A DNA stretch of 64,000 bases from Dictyostelium firmibasis (GCA_036169595.1 CM069765.1:6961001-7025000); one strand, 5' to 3'. Positions 31,003 to 42,958 are shown, counted from the first letter of the stretch. Numbers and translations are program-made. Notes: generated by a model from the sequence alone, not told the origin.

Positions 31003-33655
31003 ATGATTTGCAAAAAAATATTATTTATAACACTTTTATTTTCCTTATTTATGAAAACTTTCTCTCAAAGTGCAATAGTCAATGGTATTTATTTATTTTT
31101 ATTTTTTTATTTAATTTAATTTTTTTTTATTTCTAATACTGTTCATTTAATTAGCTGTTCTATCTAATGAAACTTCAATAGTGTTTATTTTTAATTTTTG
31201 GGAATCATACTATACCAGAATTATTTTCTACGAAAATGAGACTACTCCAAGATCTGATATTAAGCCAAACCATATTGATTGTAATATGGTAGGCGATAAA
31301 AGATATTGCACATTCATTACAGAAGAGTCACCTACAAGAATATGGGGCTCTGGCTCGAGTAGAGCATGTGCAAGAACACCATCTAATTCTACAGAAGATT
31401 GTACAATAAATTTTCTTATTCATAATTATCTTCCAGCTCCAATTAATGTTAAATTCAATAGACTCCCACCAACAACTGGAGGTGAAGTAATAGTTACTGG
31501 TAGTTATTTAAGATTTGCTGGTGGTCCAAATTCTCTTTTAAGCTCATATAAGGGAATCAGTACTGTAAAAGGTAATTTCTCTGACCCAACATTCGATGTT
31601 AATAATATCACCATTGTTTTTAGTTCAGGTTCAGGGAGACACTTTATCTGTTTCGATGATGGTTGCCGAAATACCTATTTTTATTCATACGCACCACCAA
31701 CAATTTCAGAAATTATACCTGATCAATCAAAATCAGTATTAACAATAATTGGTTATAACTTTTTTTATGATAATAACTTGGTTGAAGTTTATTTCGATGG
31801 TATTCAACAAACAAGTTTAGATATCAAAAAATCCCATAAACAAATTCAAGTGAATAACTTTAGTAGAGTTGATCCTGGTCCAATGTCAATTAAAGTTATT
31901 GTGGATTCAATTTCAATTGAAAATAATTATACCTATTGTTTCCCAGCAACAGTAACATCAGTATCATCAGTATCAAATCTTATTGGTGGTATTGTAACTA
32001 TTAAAGGTTCAAAGTTATCAACAACAAATTCAACTTTAATTCCAGCAATTACAATCGGTGATCAACAATGTAAATTTATAAAATCAACAACAACTGAATT
32101 AGAATGTCAATTAGATGCAAATAATGTTGGTGGTAAAAATTTATCAGTAAATGTTATTTTCGATGGTTGTAGTTCAAAAAGTACAGGTGTAACATTTACA
32201 TATAATATTCCAAAATTATCAAGTGCATCATATTCAAATGGTATCGTTACACTAAATGGTATTAATCTTGGTTCAAATAATGTATCAATCATTCAATTAT
32301 ATGGTAATGGAATCAATGTAAATAAACCAGTAAAACAAATTCAAGTATCATCAAATGAAAAGAGTTTAACATTTACATTACCACCATTAAAATGTAATTT
32401 ATTTAATATTAATTTTACTCGTGATAATATTTCAGTCAGTTTACTTTCAATATCAGCATCATTATCAATCAATGTAGCCAATAGACCATCAGTGTTTAAT
32501 GGAACATTAAGTCTAGATATGTATTATGTCAAGTGTTCAGTTACTCAATTAATACCAAGTATTATAGTTGGAAGTTTACCAGAAAATCAATGTTCAATAC
32601 CATCATCAACATCAACATCAGAATTCTATCAAACAACATGTAATACGCCATATGGTACTGGTATCGATAATCAATTCACATTGAAGTATAGTTCATACTC
32701 ATCTCATAGCACATTCTCATATGCATCACCAATTATCACATCTCGTACATTCTCTAATGATCTTACAATTATAACAATTCATGGTAGTAATTTCGGTAAT
32801 TCAACAACATTGATTCAAGTTCAATTCAATGGAAATGATATTACATCAGAAATTCAATCATTGAATAATAATCAATTTACATTCAAAAGATTAGAATCAT
32901 ATGAAAATGGGGTAATTAACATTACTGTAGATGGTGTCAGTATGGAATCACAATTTAATTTAACATTCCCACCAGTATTATATGCTATAATTAATAAAGA
33001 TAACAAAACATTAAGTTGTGGAGGTACTATTACAGTTTCTGGTAAGAACTTATTAGCAAATGATGAAAAATTCAAAGTTAAAGTATTGGCAAATAATAAA
33101 ATGACAAATGTAATCGTTTCTGATGAAAAGATATTAGTGGTTAGAGCAGAAAGTAAAAAGAGTCCACTCATTGTATCAGTATTTATTGGATCAAGTTTAA
33201 TAATATCAAATGTAAAATTAACATACTTGACACCAATCATTACAGATTATCCATCAACAATTAATAATAATAAAGATGGTATTTCATTTATAATTCGTGG
33301 TATCAGTTTCCCAGAAATTGAATATATCAATGCAAGTATAACACTTTCATCAAGTAATGTACCTCTCACATGTAATTTAAAATGCAGTGTATTACAAAAT
33401 GAAACATTTTACTATTATATTAGTAATACAGGTAAATCAATTTCAAATGAAAAAAATAACATCAATAGTACCGATCGTTTATCATGCTACTCAAAATCAA
33501 ATTCAAAAGAAATCACAGGAGTACTAAATCTTCAATTAGGATCCACTTCATTCCAACATGACATTAATATTGAACCATCTTTACAATCAGGAGGTGTAAT
33601 TGCAGGTATTACTATTGGTTCTGTTGTTGCTCTGTTGCTATTGTTGGTTGTGTAG
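31003..33655 (+). CDS. tgr family IPT/TIG-repeat protein with frameshifted C terminus
   Basis: Exons 31003-31084 and 31155-33655 (860 aa). Signal peptide MICKKILFITLLFSLFMKTF, then QSAIVN; N region with family cysteines (IDCNMVGDKRYC, ACARTPSNSTEDC, FICFDDGC); six TIG-like units as in the other copies. The stalk is shortened (FQHDINIEPSLQSGG instead of ...EEIESSLPSND...). The helix begins normally (GVIAGITIGSVV) but then reads ALLLLLVV and a TAG. One frame over, the normal end [16 protein letters not shown] persists (to about 33700), so a small indel near 33630 removed the last part of the helix and the basic tail. The remaining hydrophobic end might still hold the membrane or act as a GPI-type signal. 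It may be functional, secreted or newly dead; substitutions elsewhere leave the frame open. Confidence 0.88.
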
Positions 33656-33919
33656 TTTATTTTAAATTAATAACTCGTGATAAAAACTATTTTAAATAAT
33701 ATACTTGTGTCTTTGTATTTTTTGTAAAAAATAAAAAAAAAAAAAAATAAATAGATTATTTGAAAATATATCAATAAAGATAAATAGTAATAAATTTTGT
33801 GTTTTATTGTTTTTTCTTTTGTACTTTTTAATTGATTATATATTGCCAATTTATTGTTTTGTTATTGATTTGTTATTGTTTTTTTTTAATTTCAATATTT
33901 GATTGTGATAAATTATTGC
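33656..33919. other. tgr 3' flank, short version
   Basis: Carries the frame-shifted tail and ATAGATTATTTGAAAATAT, then diverges from the longer 3'-flank repeats. No gene seen. Confidence 0.5.
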
Positions 33920-34260
33920 AATCTCAAAAAAAACAAAACATTATAACAATTGTTTATTTTTATTTATTTCAATAAATGAATGAAGATAAAATTATAAAAG
34001 TATATTTCAAAAATAAAAAATAAAAGGGATTGATGATAAATAGCGAGTTAGAATTATAGCGATAATGGTGAAGAAATAAATGAAAGAAAGGGAGAAGAAA
34101 GATAAAATTGATTAATTTATGATGTGTTTAGTAGAATAATTTATTATGTTATTCATTTAATAAGAGGGAGCCTAGTTGATCTCTTTTTGAAACCATAGAA
34201 TAATCTTCTATCTGGTTTTTTAGCCCGTTGATTACCTAGTGAATAGATTTTGGAAATTTC
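33920..34260 (-). pseudogene. tgr-upstream module and remnant of divergent partner
   Basis: GAATGAAGATAAAATTATAA, GATTGATGATAAATAGCGAG, then AATAAGAGGGAGCCTAGTTG, ATCTCTTTTTGAAACCATAG and AATCTTCTATCTGG, equivalent to 21330-21370 (minus strand ...EDFPIVSTRLPL...). Unlike the other units it is separated from the next tgr leader by about 1.2 kb. Confidence 0.55.
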
Positions 34261-35452
34261 AGTGGTATATTTTTCTCGAACTTGCAAAGGTAGATTATCA
34301 ATTCATCTTATTTATATAATAATATCAATAATAATAATGATAAAATCAGTTTTTTATTTTTTATTTTATTTTATTTTATTTATATTACATATAACTTTCT
34401 TTTCAGTCAAACTTCATAAATTTCATTTGATATGATAAAGATAAACTATATTAATATTACTAATAAATATTTAGTCTTTCATATAAATTGAAAAAAAAAA
34501 TAGAGATATATTTATTTTACTATTATCAATATTTTTTTTTTTATCAATTATAATAAAGATATTTTTTCTTTTTTTGAAACTTATCCTTTTAATATTAAAA
34601 ATCTTAATGAGTGAAGAATGACCAAAAATAAAAAAAATAACCACTTTTCTTACAAATTTTTTAAATTTATTTTTTTATACATAAAGAACATTTTCTTAGT
34701 ACTTAAAAATCGCAAAATTTTTATAAATATTTAATTTTATTAAATTAAATTATATGGCTGGTTCTTTTTTTTTCAATATTCATATTATTATTTATTTTTT
34801 AAAAAAACTTTTTTAATAATTTAATATAAAAATATAGAAATATATTACTATTGTTTTTAAATTTTTTTTACCCAATAAATAAAAATATAATTTAAAAACT
34901 TTTTATATTAATTTTCATTTTTAATTGAAGTGTGTTTGAAAATTAAACACCAATAAAATTTGTGATTTTAATTGTATAATTAGTTATCCTTTTTTTTTTT
35001 AAACTAATTTTTTATATTTTTAATTTTTTTTTGTTTTTTCTCACCACAATCTCAAAAAAAAAAAAAAAAGGATAACTAATTATATAATTTAAAGGAGTTA
35101 GTCTTTCAATTTCATGACACCACCATTTCATAGAGTACTCCTTCCACTCTACTGAGCATTGGAAAATATGGTTTAAAGTAGATCTTTGAACTCATATTAC
35201 AAGTTAATCAATTTCAAATCAAACAAGTAAAAGCGATAACAAATTTATTCTAAACCAAAAACAAGAAAGTCAGGAGTATTAAATATTCACAAAATTTCTA
35301 TGTATAAAATAAAAAATAATAAACTAACTAATATTATTACATCTTTTAAAATTCTATTTATAAAACAAAATAAAAATAGTGTTTCAAAAAAATAGTTTGG
35401 AAAAAAAAAAAAAAAAACAAAAAACAAAATAAAAATAGTCTTTCTAAAAAAT
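34261..35452. other. AT-rich spacer
   Basis: No gene seen. An open stretch at 34250-34435 (MEISVVYFSRTCKGRLSIHL) looks like chance. It contains the foldback at 34975-35084 and a less AT-rich patch at 35090-35280 without a convincing frame. Confidence 0.5.
34975..35084. repeat. Foldback: inverted TATAATTAGTTATCC with T/A runs
   Basis: TATAATTAGTTATCC followed by a T run (34975-35000) is mirrored by an A run and GGATAACTAATTATA (about 35054-35084), giving arms of about 26 bp and a loop of about 55. Confidence 0.8.
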
Positions 35453-35629
35453 TCAAACAAACACACATTAACTAATTTTTCAAAAGAATGAGCCTAGTTT
35501 TTTCAATTTTTTGTTTTTATTTTTTAGTTGTTTTTATTTATTTTTTTTATTAAAATTTTAGTTTTAAAACATTTTTTTTATTATTATTATTTCACAACAA
35601 TTTATTTGTGTTTTAATACAAAAAAATAG
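35453..35629 (+). promoter_or_regulatory. Conserved tgr leader of the 35630 gene
   Basis: CAAACAAACACACATTAACT, AATTTTTCAAAAGAATGAGC, then TTTCACAACAATTTATTTGT and the ATG. Shorter than the others. Confidence 0.5.
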
Positions 35630-38427
35630 ATGACTTGCAAAAAAATATTATTTATAACACTTTTATTTTCATTTTTTCAGAAAAATCTCTCTTTAGAAGC
35701 AGCTCCCTATGGTATTTATTTTTTTTTGTTTTTATTTAATAATTTCTTTAATTGCTAATACTTTTCATTAAATTAGATATGGAGTATAATGAAACATCAA
35801 TAGTGTTTTTATTTGATTATAGGGCAGCATACTATACCAGAATTATTTTCTACGAAAATGAGACTACTCCAAGATCTGATATGAAGCCAAACCATTTTGA
35901 TTGTCCTTTGATTGACAATTCAAGATATTGCACATTCATTACAGAAGAGTCACCTACAAGAATATGGGGCTCTGGCTCGAGTAGAGTATGTGCAAGAACA
36001 CCATCCAATTCTACAGAAGATTGTATTACAACTTATCTTAAAGATAATCGTCTTCCAGGTACAACGAATACTAAATTCAATAGACTCCCACCAACATCTG
36101 GAGGTGAAGTAATAGTAACTGGCGGTTATTTAAGATTTGCTGGTGGTCCAAATACTATTCTATCCTCATATAATTCGGGACCCATTCCTGTAAAAGGTAA
36201 TTTCTCTGACCCAACATTCGATGTTAATAATATCACCATTGTTTTTACTGCAGGTTCAGGAGAAAATTTTCTCTGTTTCGATGATGCTTGCCGAAACATA
36301 TATTATTATACATACGCACCACCAACAATTTCTGAAATTATACCTGATCAATCAAAATCAGTATTAATAATAAATGGTGATAACTTTTTTAAATATAGAT
36401 ATTTGATTCAAGTTTATTTCGATGGTATTGAACAAACAAGTTTAAATGTCACAGTACCCCATAAACAAATTCAAGTATATAACTTTGGTAGAGTTGATCC
36501 TGGTCCAATGTCAATTACACTTACTGTGGATTATGTTTCAATTGAAAATAATTATACCTATTGTTTCCCAGCAACAGTAACATCAGTATCATCAGTATCA
36601 AATCTTATTGGTGGTATTGTAACTATTAAAGGTTCAAAATTATCAACAACAAATTCAACTTTAATTCCAACAATTACAATCGGTGATCAACAATGTAAAT
36701 TTATAAAATCAACAACAACTGAATTAGAATGTCAATTAGATGCAAATAATGTTGGTGGTAAAAATTTATCAATAAATGTTATTTTCGATGGTTGTAGTTC
36801 AATAAGTACTGGTGTAATATTTACATATAATATTCCAAAATTATCAAGTGCATCATATTTAAATGGTATCGTGACACTAAATGGTATTAATCTTGGTTCA
36901 AATAATTTATCAATCATTCAAATATATGGTAATGGAATCAATGTAAATAAAAAAATAAAACAAATTCAAGTATCATCAGATGAAAAGAGTTTAACATTTA
37001 CATTACCACCATTAAAATGTAATATATTTAATATTAATTTCACTCGTGATAATATTTCAGTCAGTTTACTTTCAATATCAGCATCATCATTATCAATCAA
37101 TGTAGCCAATAAACCATCAGTAGTATATGGATCATTAAGTCTAGATTTTTATTATATCAACTGTTCAGTTACTCAATCAATACCAAGTATTATTATTGGA
37201 AGTTTATCAGCAAACCAATGTTCAAAACCATCATCAACATCAAAATCAGAATTCTATCAAACAACATGTAATACACCATATGGTACTGGTATAAATAAAC
37301 AATTCACACTCAAGTATAGTTCATACTCATTTAATAACACATTCTCATATGCATCACCAATTATTACATCTCGTACATTCTCTAAAGATTTAACAAATAT
37401 TACAATTCATGGTAGTAATTTCGGTAATTCAACAACATTATTTCAAGTTCAATTCAATGGAAGTGATATTACATCAGAAATTCAATCATTGAATAATAAT
37501 CAATTTACATTCAGAATATCAGAATCATATGAAAATGGGGTAATTAACATTACTGTAGATGGTGTCAGTATGGAATCACAATTTAATTTAACATTCCCAC
37601 CAATAATCTATGCTATTATTAATAAAGATAATAAAACATTAAGTTGTGGAGGTATTATCACAGTTTCTGGTAAGAATTTATTAACAAATGATGAACAATT
37701 CAAAGTTAAAGTATTGGCAAATAATAAAATAACAACTGTAATCGTTTCAGATGAAAAGTTATTAATAGTTAGAGCAGAAAGTAAAAAGAGTCCACTGATT
37801 GTATCAGTATTTATTGGATCAAATTTAATATTATCAAATGTAACATTAACATACTTGACACCAATCATTACAGATTATCCATCAACAATTAATAATAATA
37901 AAGATGGTATTTCATTATTAATTCGTGGTACCAGTTTCCCAGAAATTGAATATATTAATGCAAGTATAACACTTTCATCAAGTAATGTACCTCTCACATG
38001 TAATTTACAATGCAGTGTATTACAAAATGAAACATTTTACTATTATATCAGTAATACAAGTAAATCAGTTTCAAATGAAAACAATTATAGCAATAGTACA
38101 GATTGTTTATCATGCTATTCAAAATCAAATTCAAGAGAAATCATAGGAGTATTAAATCTTCAATTAGGCTCAACTTCATTCCAAAATGAAGTTAATTTTG
38201 AAGAGATTGAATCATCTTTACCATCGAATGATGATGATGGCAATAAATCATCAAATGATAATGATGGCAATAAATCATCAAATGATAATGATGGAAATAA
38301 ATCATCAAAATTATCAGGAGGTGCAATTGCAGGTATTACTATTGGTTCTGTTGCTGCTGCTGGTGCTCTTGTTGGTTGTGTAGTTTATTTTAAATTAATA
38401 ACTCGTGCTAAAAACTCTTTTAAATAA
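35630..38427 (+). CDS. tgr family transmembrane IPT/TIG-repeat protein (two exons)
   Basis: Exons 35630-35711 and 35777-38427 give 910 aa. Signal peptide MTCKKILFITLLFSFFQKNL, SLEAAPY; the intron interrupts the next codon. N region with cysteines (FDCPLIDNSRYC, VCARTPSNSTEDC, FLCFDDAC); six TIG-like units; membrane helix GGAIAGITIGSVAAAGALVG and tail ITRAKNSFK. The stalk differs from the paralogues: the unit SND-DGNKS is present three times in a row (about 38224-38305) instead of once, from a 33-bp tandem repeat. No lesion. Family role: cell-surface recognition. Confidence 0.93.
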
Positions 38428-39350
38428 TATCATTGTGTCTTGTAAAAAAATAAAAAATGAAAATAGATTGTTTGAAAATATAAAAAATTTGTGTTTTGAT
38501 TTCTTTTTTTTATTTTTTGTATTTTATCATTGTTTTATTGTTTTTTTTTTTTTTTTGTTGTTGCCATATAGTGAAATTAAAACCTCTTGTTATCAATATC
38601 AAGGTGGAAGAGTTTATGCAATCTCTATACATCAATCTGGTGTGTATCACCATTTTGTGAGTTAATTGTGATGTTGACGTTGATTGGTTGTGGTTGTGGT
38701 TGTGGTTGCTGTATCATGGTCATGATATATATTTGTTGTATTGGTTTCTGAGATTGTCAATTGGGTGTTGATGACGCTATTGTCTTTATCAGAGTGTTTT
38801 GTTTGTCTATTTTCTCTATAATTATATCTATTATATTTGTTTGGTTTTAATTCCTATTAAAATTATAGTCTCTTTTTATTTCAATCATCTTGTGTTGGTG
38901 TTAAGATTATTCTGAGTACTTTACAATTTTGAGATTCTCGCCATCTTTAATTCTTGTTTAAAATCAATAATGTTTTGTATTATAATTTAAATAGTTTTCA
39001 AGCTTTATTTAATGGCAATATTGTGAAGTTTATTAATTTATTTGCTTGTGATTGAGGTGTTATCTACGTTGTCACCATTTCCATTCTAGTAGCAATTTAT
39101 TTTAACTATCATCTAATATTTCAACTTTATCACCCTATTATCATAGTTTAATCAATCCCATTTTATACTCATGAGTAATAAACAAATAACTAATACAAAT
39201 TTAAAATGAAAAAAAATGAAGAAAAAAAGTGGAACAATTTTTCAAAAAAAAAAAAAAAAAAAAAAGCTTTAAATTGTTTGAAAAGAAAGGAATTTTTTTT
39301 TTTTTTTTTTTTTTTAATTTTTTTTTATAAATTTGAAATAGAAACACCAA
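38428..39350. repeat. tgr 3'-flank repeat, copy 3
   Basis: ATAGATTGTTTG, GTGAAATTAAAACCTCTTGT, CAAGGTGGAAGAGTTTATGC, AATCTCTATACATCAATCTG, TTTATCAGAGTGTTT, TAATTCCTATTAAAATTATA, then A/T runs. Same order as 24385-25010. No gene seen. Confidence 0.7.
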
Positions 39351-39354
39351 TACA

Positions 39355-39410
39355 TCAACATCAACTCTTATTGGTGGTATTGTAACTGTTTAAGGTTATC
39401 AAAATTGATG
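39355..39410 (+). pseudogene. Tiny tgr fragment
   Basis: TCTTATTGGTGGTATTGTAA followed by CTGTTTAAGGTTATCA matches the start of the second TIG (NLIGGIVTIKGSKLS). It marks the right edge of tgr-derived sequence. Confidence 0.7.
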
Positions 39411-39639
39411 TTGTTTTTTTAAATTGTTCACAAAATTGCATTCCTACTCCAAAAAAATAGTATTTTCCCTCTGCTTTTCTAATACCTTTTTTTTTTGGCC
39501 TATTTCTTAAAAATATCTTGAAATTTAAAATTTAGATTTTTTTTTTCAACCTTTTTTTTTTTTTGAAAATAAAATTAAAATAAAAAAAATAAAAATTGAT
39601 GTGGTCTTTTTATATTTTTTTTTTTTTCTTGCGTGGCAC

Positions 39640-39870
39640 TTTCATTATTTATATGCATTCACCACATGCACAACAAATACAGTCAACAATACTTTTTAAA
39701 TTCCCCATTTTTTTCACTAACAAAAAAAATTCTATATTTAAATGAAGAAAAAAAAAAATATGAAAATAAAAATTATTCAATAAATAAAGTTTAAACACAA
39801 CAAATAAACTACACAACAAAAACAAAAACATCAACAAAAAAAATAAAAATTATAATAATAAAAATAAAAT
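39640..39870 (+). promoter_or_regulatory. Conserved 5' flank of the ARF-type gene, copy 1
   Basis: TTATATGCATTCACCACATG, CACAACAAATACAGTCAACA and TTCCCCATTTTTT are preserved at 42090-42155 in front of the second gene, well beyond the coding similarity. The palindromic CATGTG/CACATG centre (CACCACATGCAC) is a candidate factor site. Confidence 0.5.
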
Positions 39871-39873
39871 AAA

Positions 39874-40440
39874 ATGTTATCAGAATTATTCAACAGTTTA
39901 GCATCATTTTTTAGTAACATATTCTCATTATTTGAGGGTAAAAAAGATACAAGAATATTAATGATTGGTCTTGATGGTGCAGGTAAATCAACTCTTTTAT
40001 ATAAATTAAAATTGGGTGATGTTGTTTCAACCATTCCAACTATTGGATTCAATGTAGAAACTATTGAATATAAAAATTTATCAATGACAGTTTGGGATGT
40101 TGGTGGTCAAAATAAAATTCGTGCATTATGGCAACACTATTATCATGGTTCAAATGCTGTTATCTTTGTAGTCGATAGTACTGATCGTGAAAGAATTGAT
40201 GAAGTTAGAGAAGAAATTAAAAACCTCTTAATTCAAGATGAATTAAAAGATACTCAATTATTAATATTTGCAAATAAACAAGATATGAATGGAGCAATGA
40301 ATACAGCAGAAATTGTAAACTCTTTAGAATTAAATTCAATTAGAGATAGAAAATGGTATGTTCAACCATGTAGTGCAGTTAGATCCGATGGAATTTATGA
40401 AGGTTTCGATTGGGTAGCAAATACACTCAATAAAAAATAA
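39874..40440 (+). CDS. ARF/ARL-family small GTPase, copy 1 (188 aa)
   Basis: GTP-binding switch protein of the ARF family, which acts in vesicle coat recruitment and membrane traffic. P-loop GLDGAGKST (about 32-40), switch [29 protein letters not shown] (G3 and switch II), NKQD (G4, about 132-135) and CSAV (G5) are all intact. The N-terminal helix [19 protein letters not shown] is amphipathic, but residue 2 is Leu, not the Gly that true ARFs need for N-myristoylation, so membrane attachment must differ. It is intronless. It differs from the second copy at only five residues (N/Y and Q/K near GGQ-KIRALW, V/I, R/K, K/N). Symbol not assigned: several D. discoideum ARF-like genes are similar. Confidence 0.95.
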   Translation: MLSELFNSLASFFSNIFSLFEGKKDTRILMIGLDGAGKSTLLYKLKLGDVVSTIPTIGFNVETIEYKNLSMTVWDVGGQNKIRALWQHYYHGSNAVIFVVDSTDRERIDEVREEIKNLLIQDELKDTQLLIFANKQDMNGAMNTAEIVNSLELNSIRDRKWYVQPCSAVRSDGIYEGFDWVANTLNKK

Positions 40441-40487
40441 TTTTTTTTAAAAAAAAAAAAAAATTAAAAAAATTAATCACCTGTACA

Positions 40488-40834
<347 letters not shown>

Positions 40835-40937
40835 TTTTAAAATAACAAACCCAAGTACTAAAAAAATAAATAATAAAATAAATAAATAATGAAATAATCT
40901 TATTTATTTAATTAAACATTAATAATAATTGAAATAG

Positions 40938-41095
40938 TAAAATGTTATCATGATAATTATTCAATAGTATACCAACATTTTTTTAGTTATATATATTCTT
41001 ATTATCTGAGTGTGAGAAAGATACAAGAATATAAATGATTGTATAAATCAACTATTTTATATATTAAAATTGGGTGATGGTGTTTCAAAACCTAA
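40938..41095 (+). pseudogene. Broken ARF-type gene copy (5' part)
   Basis: AAAATGTTATCA, then TATTCAATAGTATACC and TTCTTATTATCTGAG, GAAAGATACAAGAATATAAA, ATTGGGTGATGGTGTTTC line up with the first 150 bp of the ARF-type genes, with deletions through the P-loop and many changes. The rest is missing. A relic of a third tandem copy. Confidence 0.8.
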
Positions 41096-42070
41096 ATCGA
41101 AGAACCAACACTCTGACACTTGTGCCTTTTTCAATCTAAATTACAAAGAATGTTTTGTAGTTGTACAATTTTTTCTGTCATTAAAAAAATTTAATTGTTA
41201 TTACAATTCAACAAAAAAGTTTGGAAAATATAAAAATTGAAAAAATTCTATTTATATTTTTTTTATTTATTTTTTTTATTACTAATACTCTTTTAGGCAG
41301 TGTATCTACCTCTCTCTTTCTTTTGCTATCATAATATTCTCCTTTGCTTCCTCCAATTTTTATGTGGTTTTTGCTTGTGATTATTTTTTGTATCTACAAT
41401 AACATTGCACAACGAATGCTCAGAAGTGATATGTTAGAACTACCAAGCAAACAAATATTTTCTTGCTTAACACCGCTTCACAATGATACGACCTTATATT
41501 CTTGTCATCAGTGGTAGACTCGAGATCCTCTGTCAGATTTATAAATGATAGTTAACAGAACACGCACCCACCATTTAATGATTAAGAAATCAAATCTGGT
41601 TTCTCTTTCTTCCTTTTTGCTACTGCTGTTACTCTTCAATGCTAATTGTAAAAGGTTTTGACTATGGTATACCACTATTTTTATTATTAATTATTGTTCC
41701 AATTTTTTTTTTCTTCATAGCTTTCATTCCTGACGAACTACCTTTCTAACCATTAATTCAATTGCTGATGGTGTTACTGTTGTTTCTGTTATCATTGTGG
41801 AAATTGTTGGTGTTGTGATTGTGGTGTTTAAATCTTACTTTAATTTATTGAATATCAAAGTTTAGACAATTTTTTTTATTCATCTTAAACACACCTTTGC
41901 TTTTATTATTTACATTTATTTGTTCATTGTTTTTTAAACCTCTTTGAATTTGGCAAAAAAAAAAAATGAAAATGAAAATAAAAAATGAAAAAAAATGGAA
42001 AAAAATTAGAAAAAAATAAAATAAAATTAAAAAAAAATAAATATTGATGTGGTTTTTTTATTAATTTAAT
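41096..42070. other. Spacer with traces of a decayed minus-strand gene
   Basis: Less AT-rich than usual spacer (41090-41830). On the minus strand near 41830-41720 it reads TTITTPTISTMITETTVTPS and AIELMVRKVVRQE before a stop. The rest is interrupted. No gene can be named. Confidence 0.35.
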
Positions 42071-42084
42071 TTTTTACGTTGCAT

Positions 42085-42313
42085 TTTTTATATGCATTCA
42101 CCACATGCACAACAAATACAGTCAACAATACTTTTTTAATTCCCCATTTTTTCACCGACATAATAAAAAATTCTATATTTAAATAAAGAAGAAAAAAAAA
42201 AAAATGAAAATAAAAATCATTCAATTAAAATAAAGTTTTAAAACACAATAAAAACAAACAATAAAATAAATAATTATAGTAATAATAAAAATAAAAATAA
42301 AAATAAAAATAAA
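42085..42313 (+). promoter_or_regulatory. Conserved 5' flank of the ARF-type gene, copy 2
   Basis: Same TATATGCATTCACCACATGC, ACAACAAATACAGTCAACAA and TTCTATATTTAAAT strings as in front of copy 1. The duplicated unit therefore spans promoter, gene and 3' end. Confidence 0.5.
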
Positions 42314-42880
42314 ATGTTATCAGAATTATTCAACAGTTTAGCATCATTTTTTAGTAATATATTCTCATTATTTGAGGGTAAAAAAGATACAAGAATATTA
42401 ATGATTGGTCTTGATGGTGCAGGTAAATCAACTCTTTTATATAAATTAAAATTGGGTGATGTTGTTTCAACCATTCCAACTATTGGATTCAATGTAGAAA
42501 CTATTGAATATAAAAATTTATCAATGACAGTTTGGGATGTTGGTGGTCAATATAAAATTCGTGCATTATGGAAACACTATTATCATGGTTCAAATGCTAT
42601 TATCTTTGTAGTCGATAGTACTGATCGTGAAAGAATTGATGAAGTTAAAGAAGAAATTAATAATCTTTTAATTCAAGATGAATTAAAAGATACTCAATTA
42701 TTAATATTTGCAAATAAACAAGATATGAATGGAGCAATGAATACAGCAGAAATTGTAAACTCTTTAGAACTAAATTCAATTAGAGATAGAAAATGGTATG
42801 TTCAACCATGTAGTGCAGTTAGATCCGATGGAATTTATGAAGGTTTCGATTGGGTAGCAAATACACTTAATAAAAAATAA
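42314..42880 (+). CDS. ARF/ARL-family small GTPase, copy 2 (188 aa)
   Basis: Same layout as the gene at 39874, with intact P-loop, switch regions, NKQD and CSAV, and the same lack of Gly2. Differences: [14 protein letters not shown] instead of [31 protein letters not shown]. The Asn to Tyr change lies just after the switch-II GGQ, at the position that is usually Asp in ARFs, so effector or regulator binding could differ. Nucleotide identity is very high, which points to recent duplication or conversion. Confidence 0.95.
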   Translation: MLSELFNSLASFFSNIFSLFEGKKDTRILMIGLDGAGKSTLLYKLKLGDVVSTIPTIGFNVETIEYKNLSMTVWDVGGQYKIRALWKHYYHGSNAIIFVVDSTDRERIDEVKEEINNLLIQDELKDTQLLIFANKQDMNGAMNTAEIVNSLELNSIRDRKWYVQPCSAVRSDGIYEGFDWVANTLNKK

Positions 42881-42930
42881 TTTTTTTAAAAAAAAAAAAA
42901 AAAAAATTAAAAAAATTAATCACCTGTACA

Positions 42931-42958
42931 TAAATAAATAAATAAATAAATAAATAAG

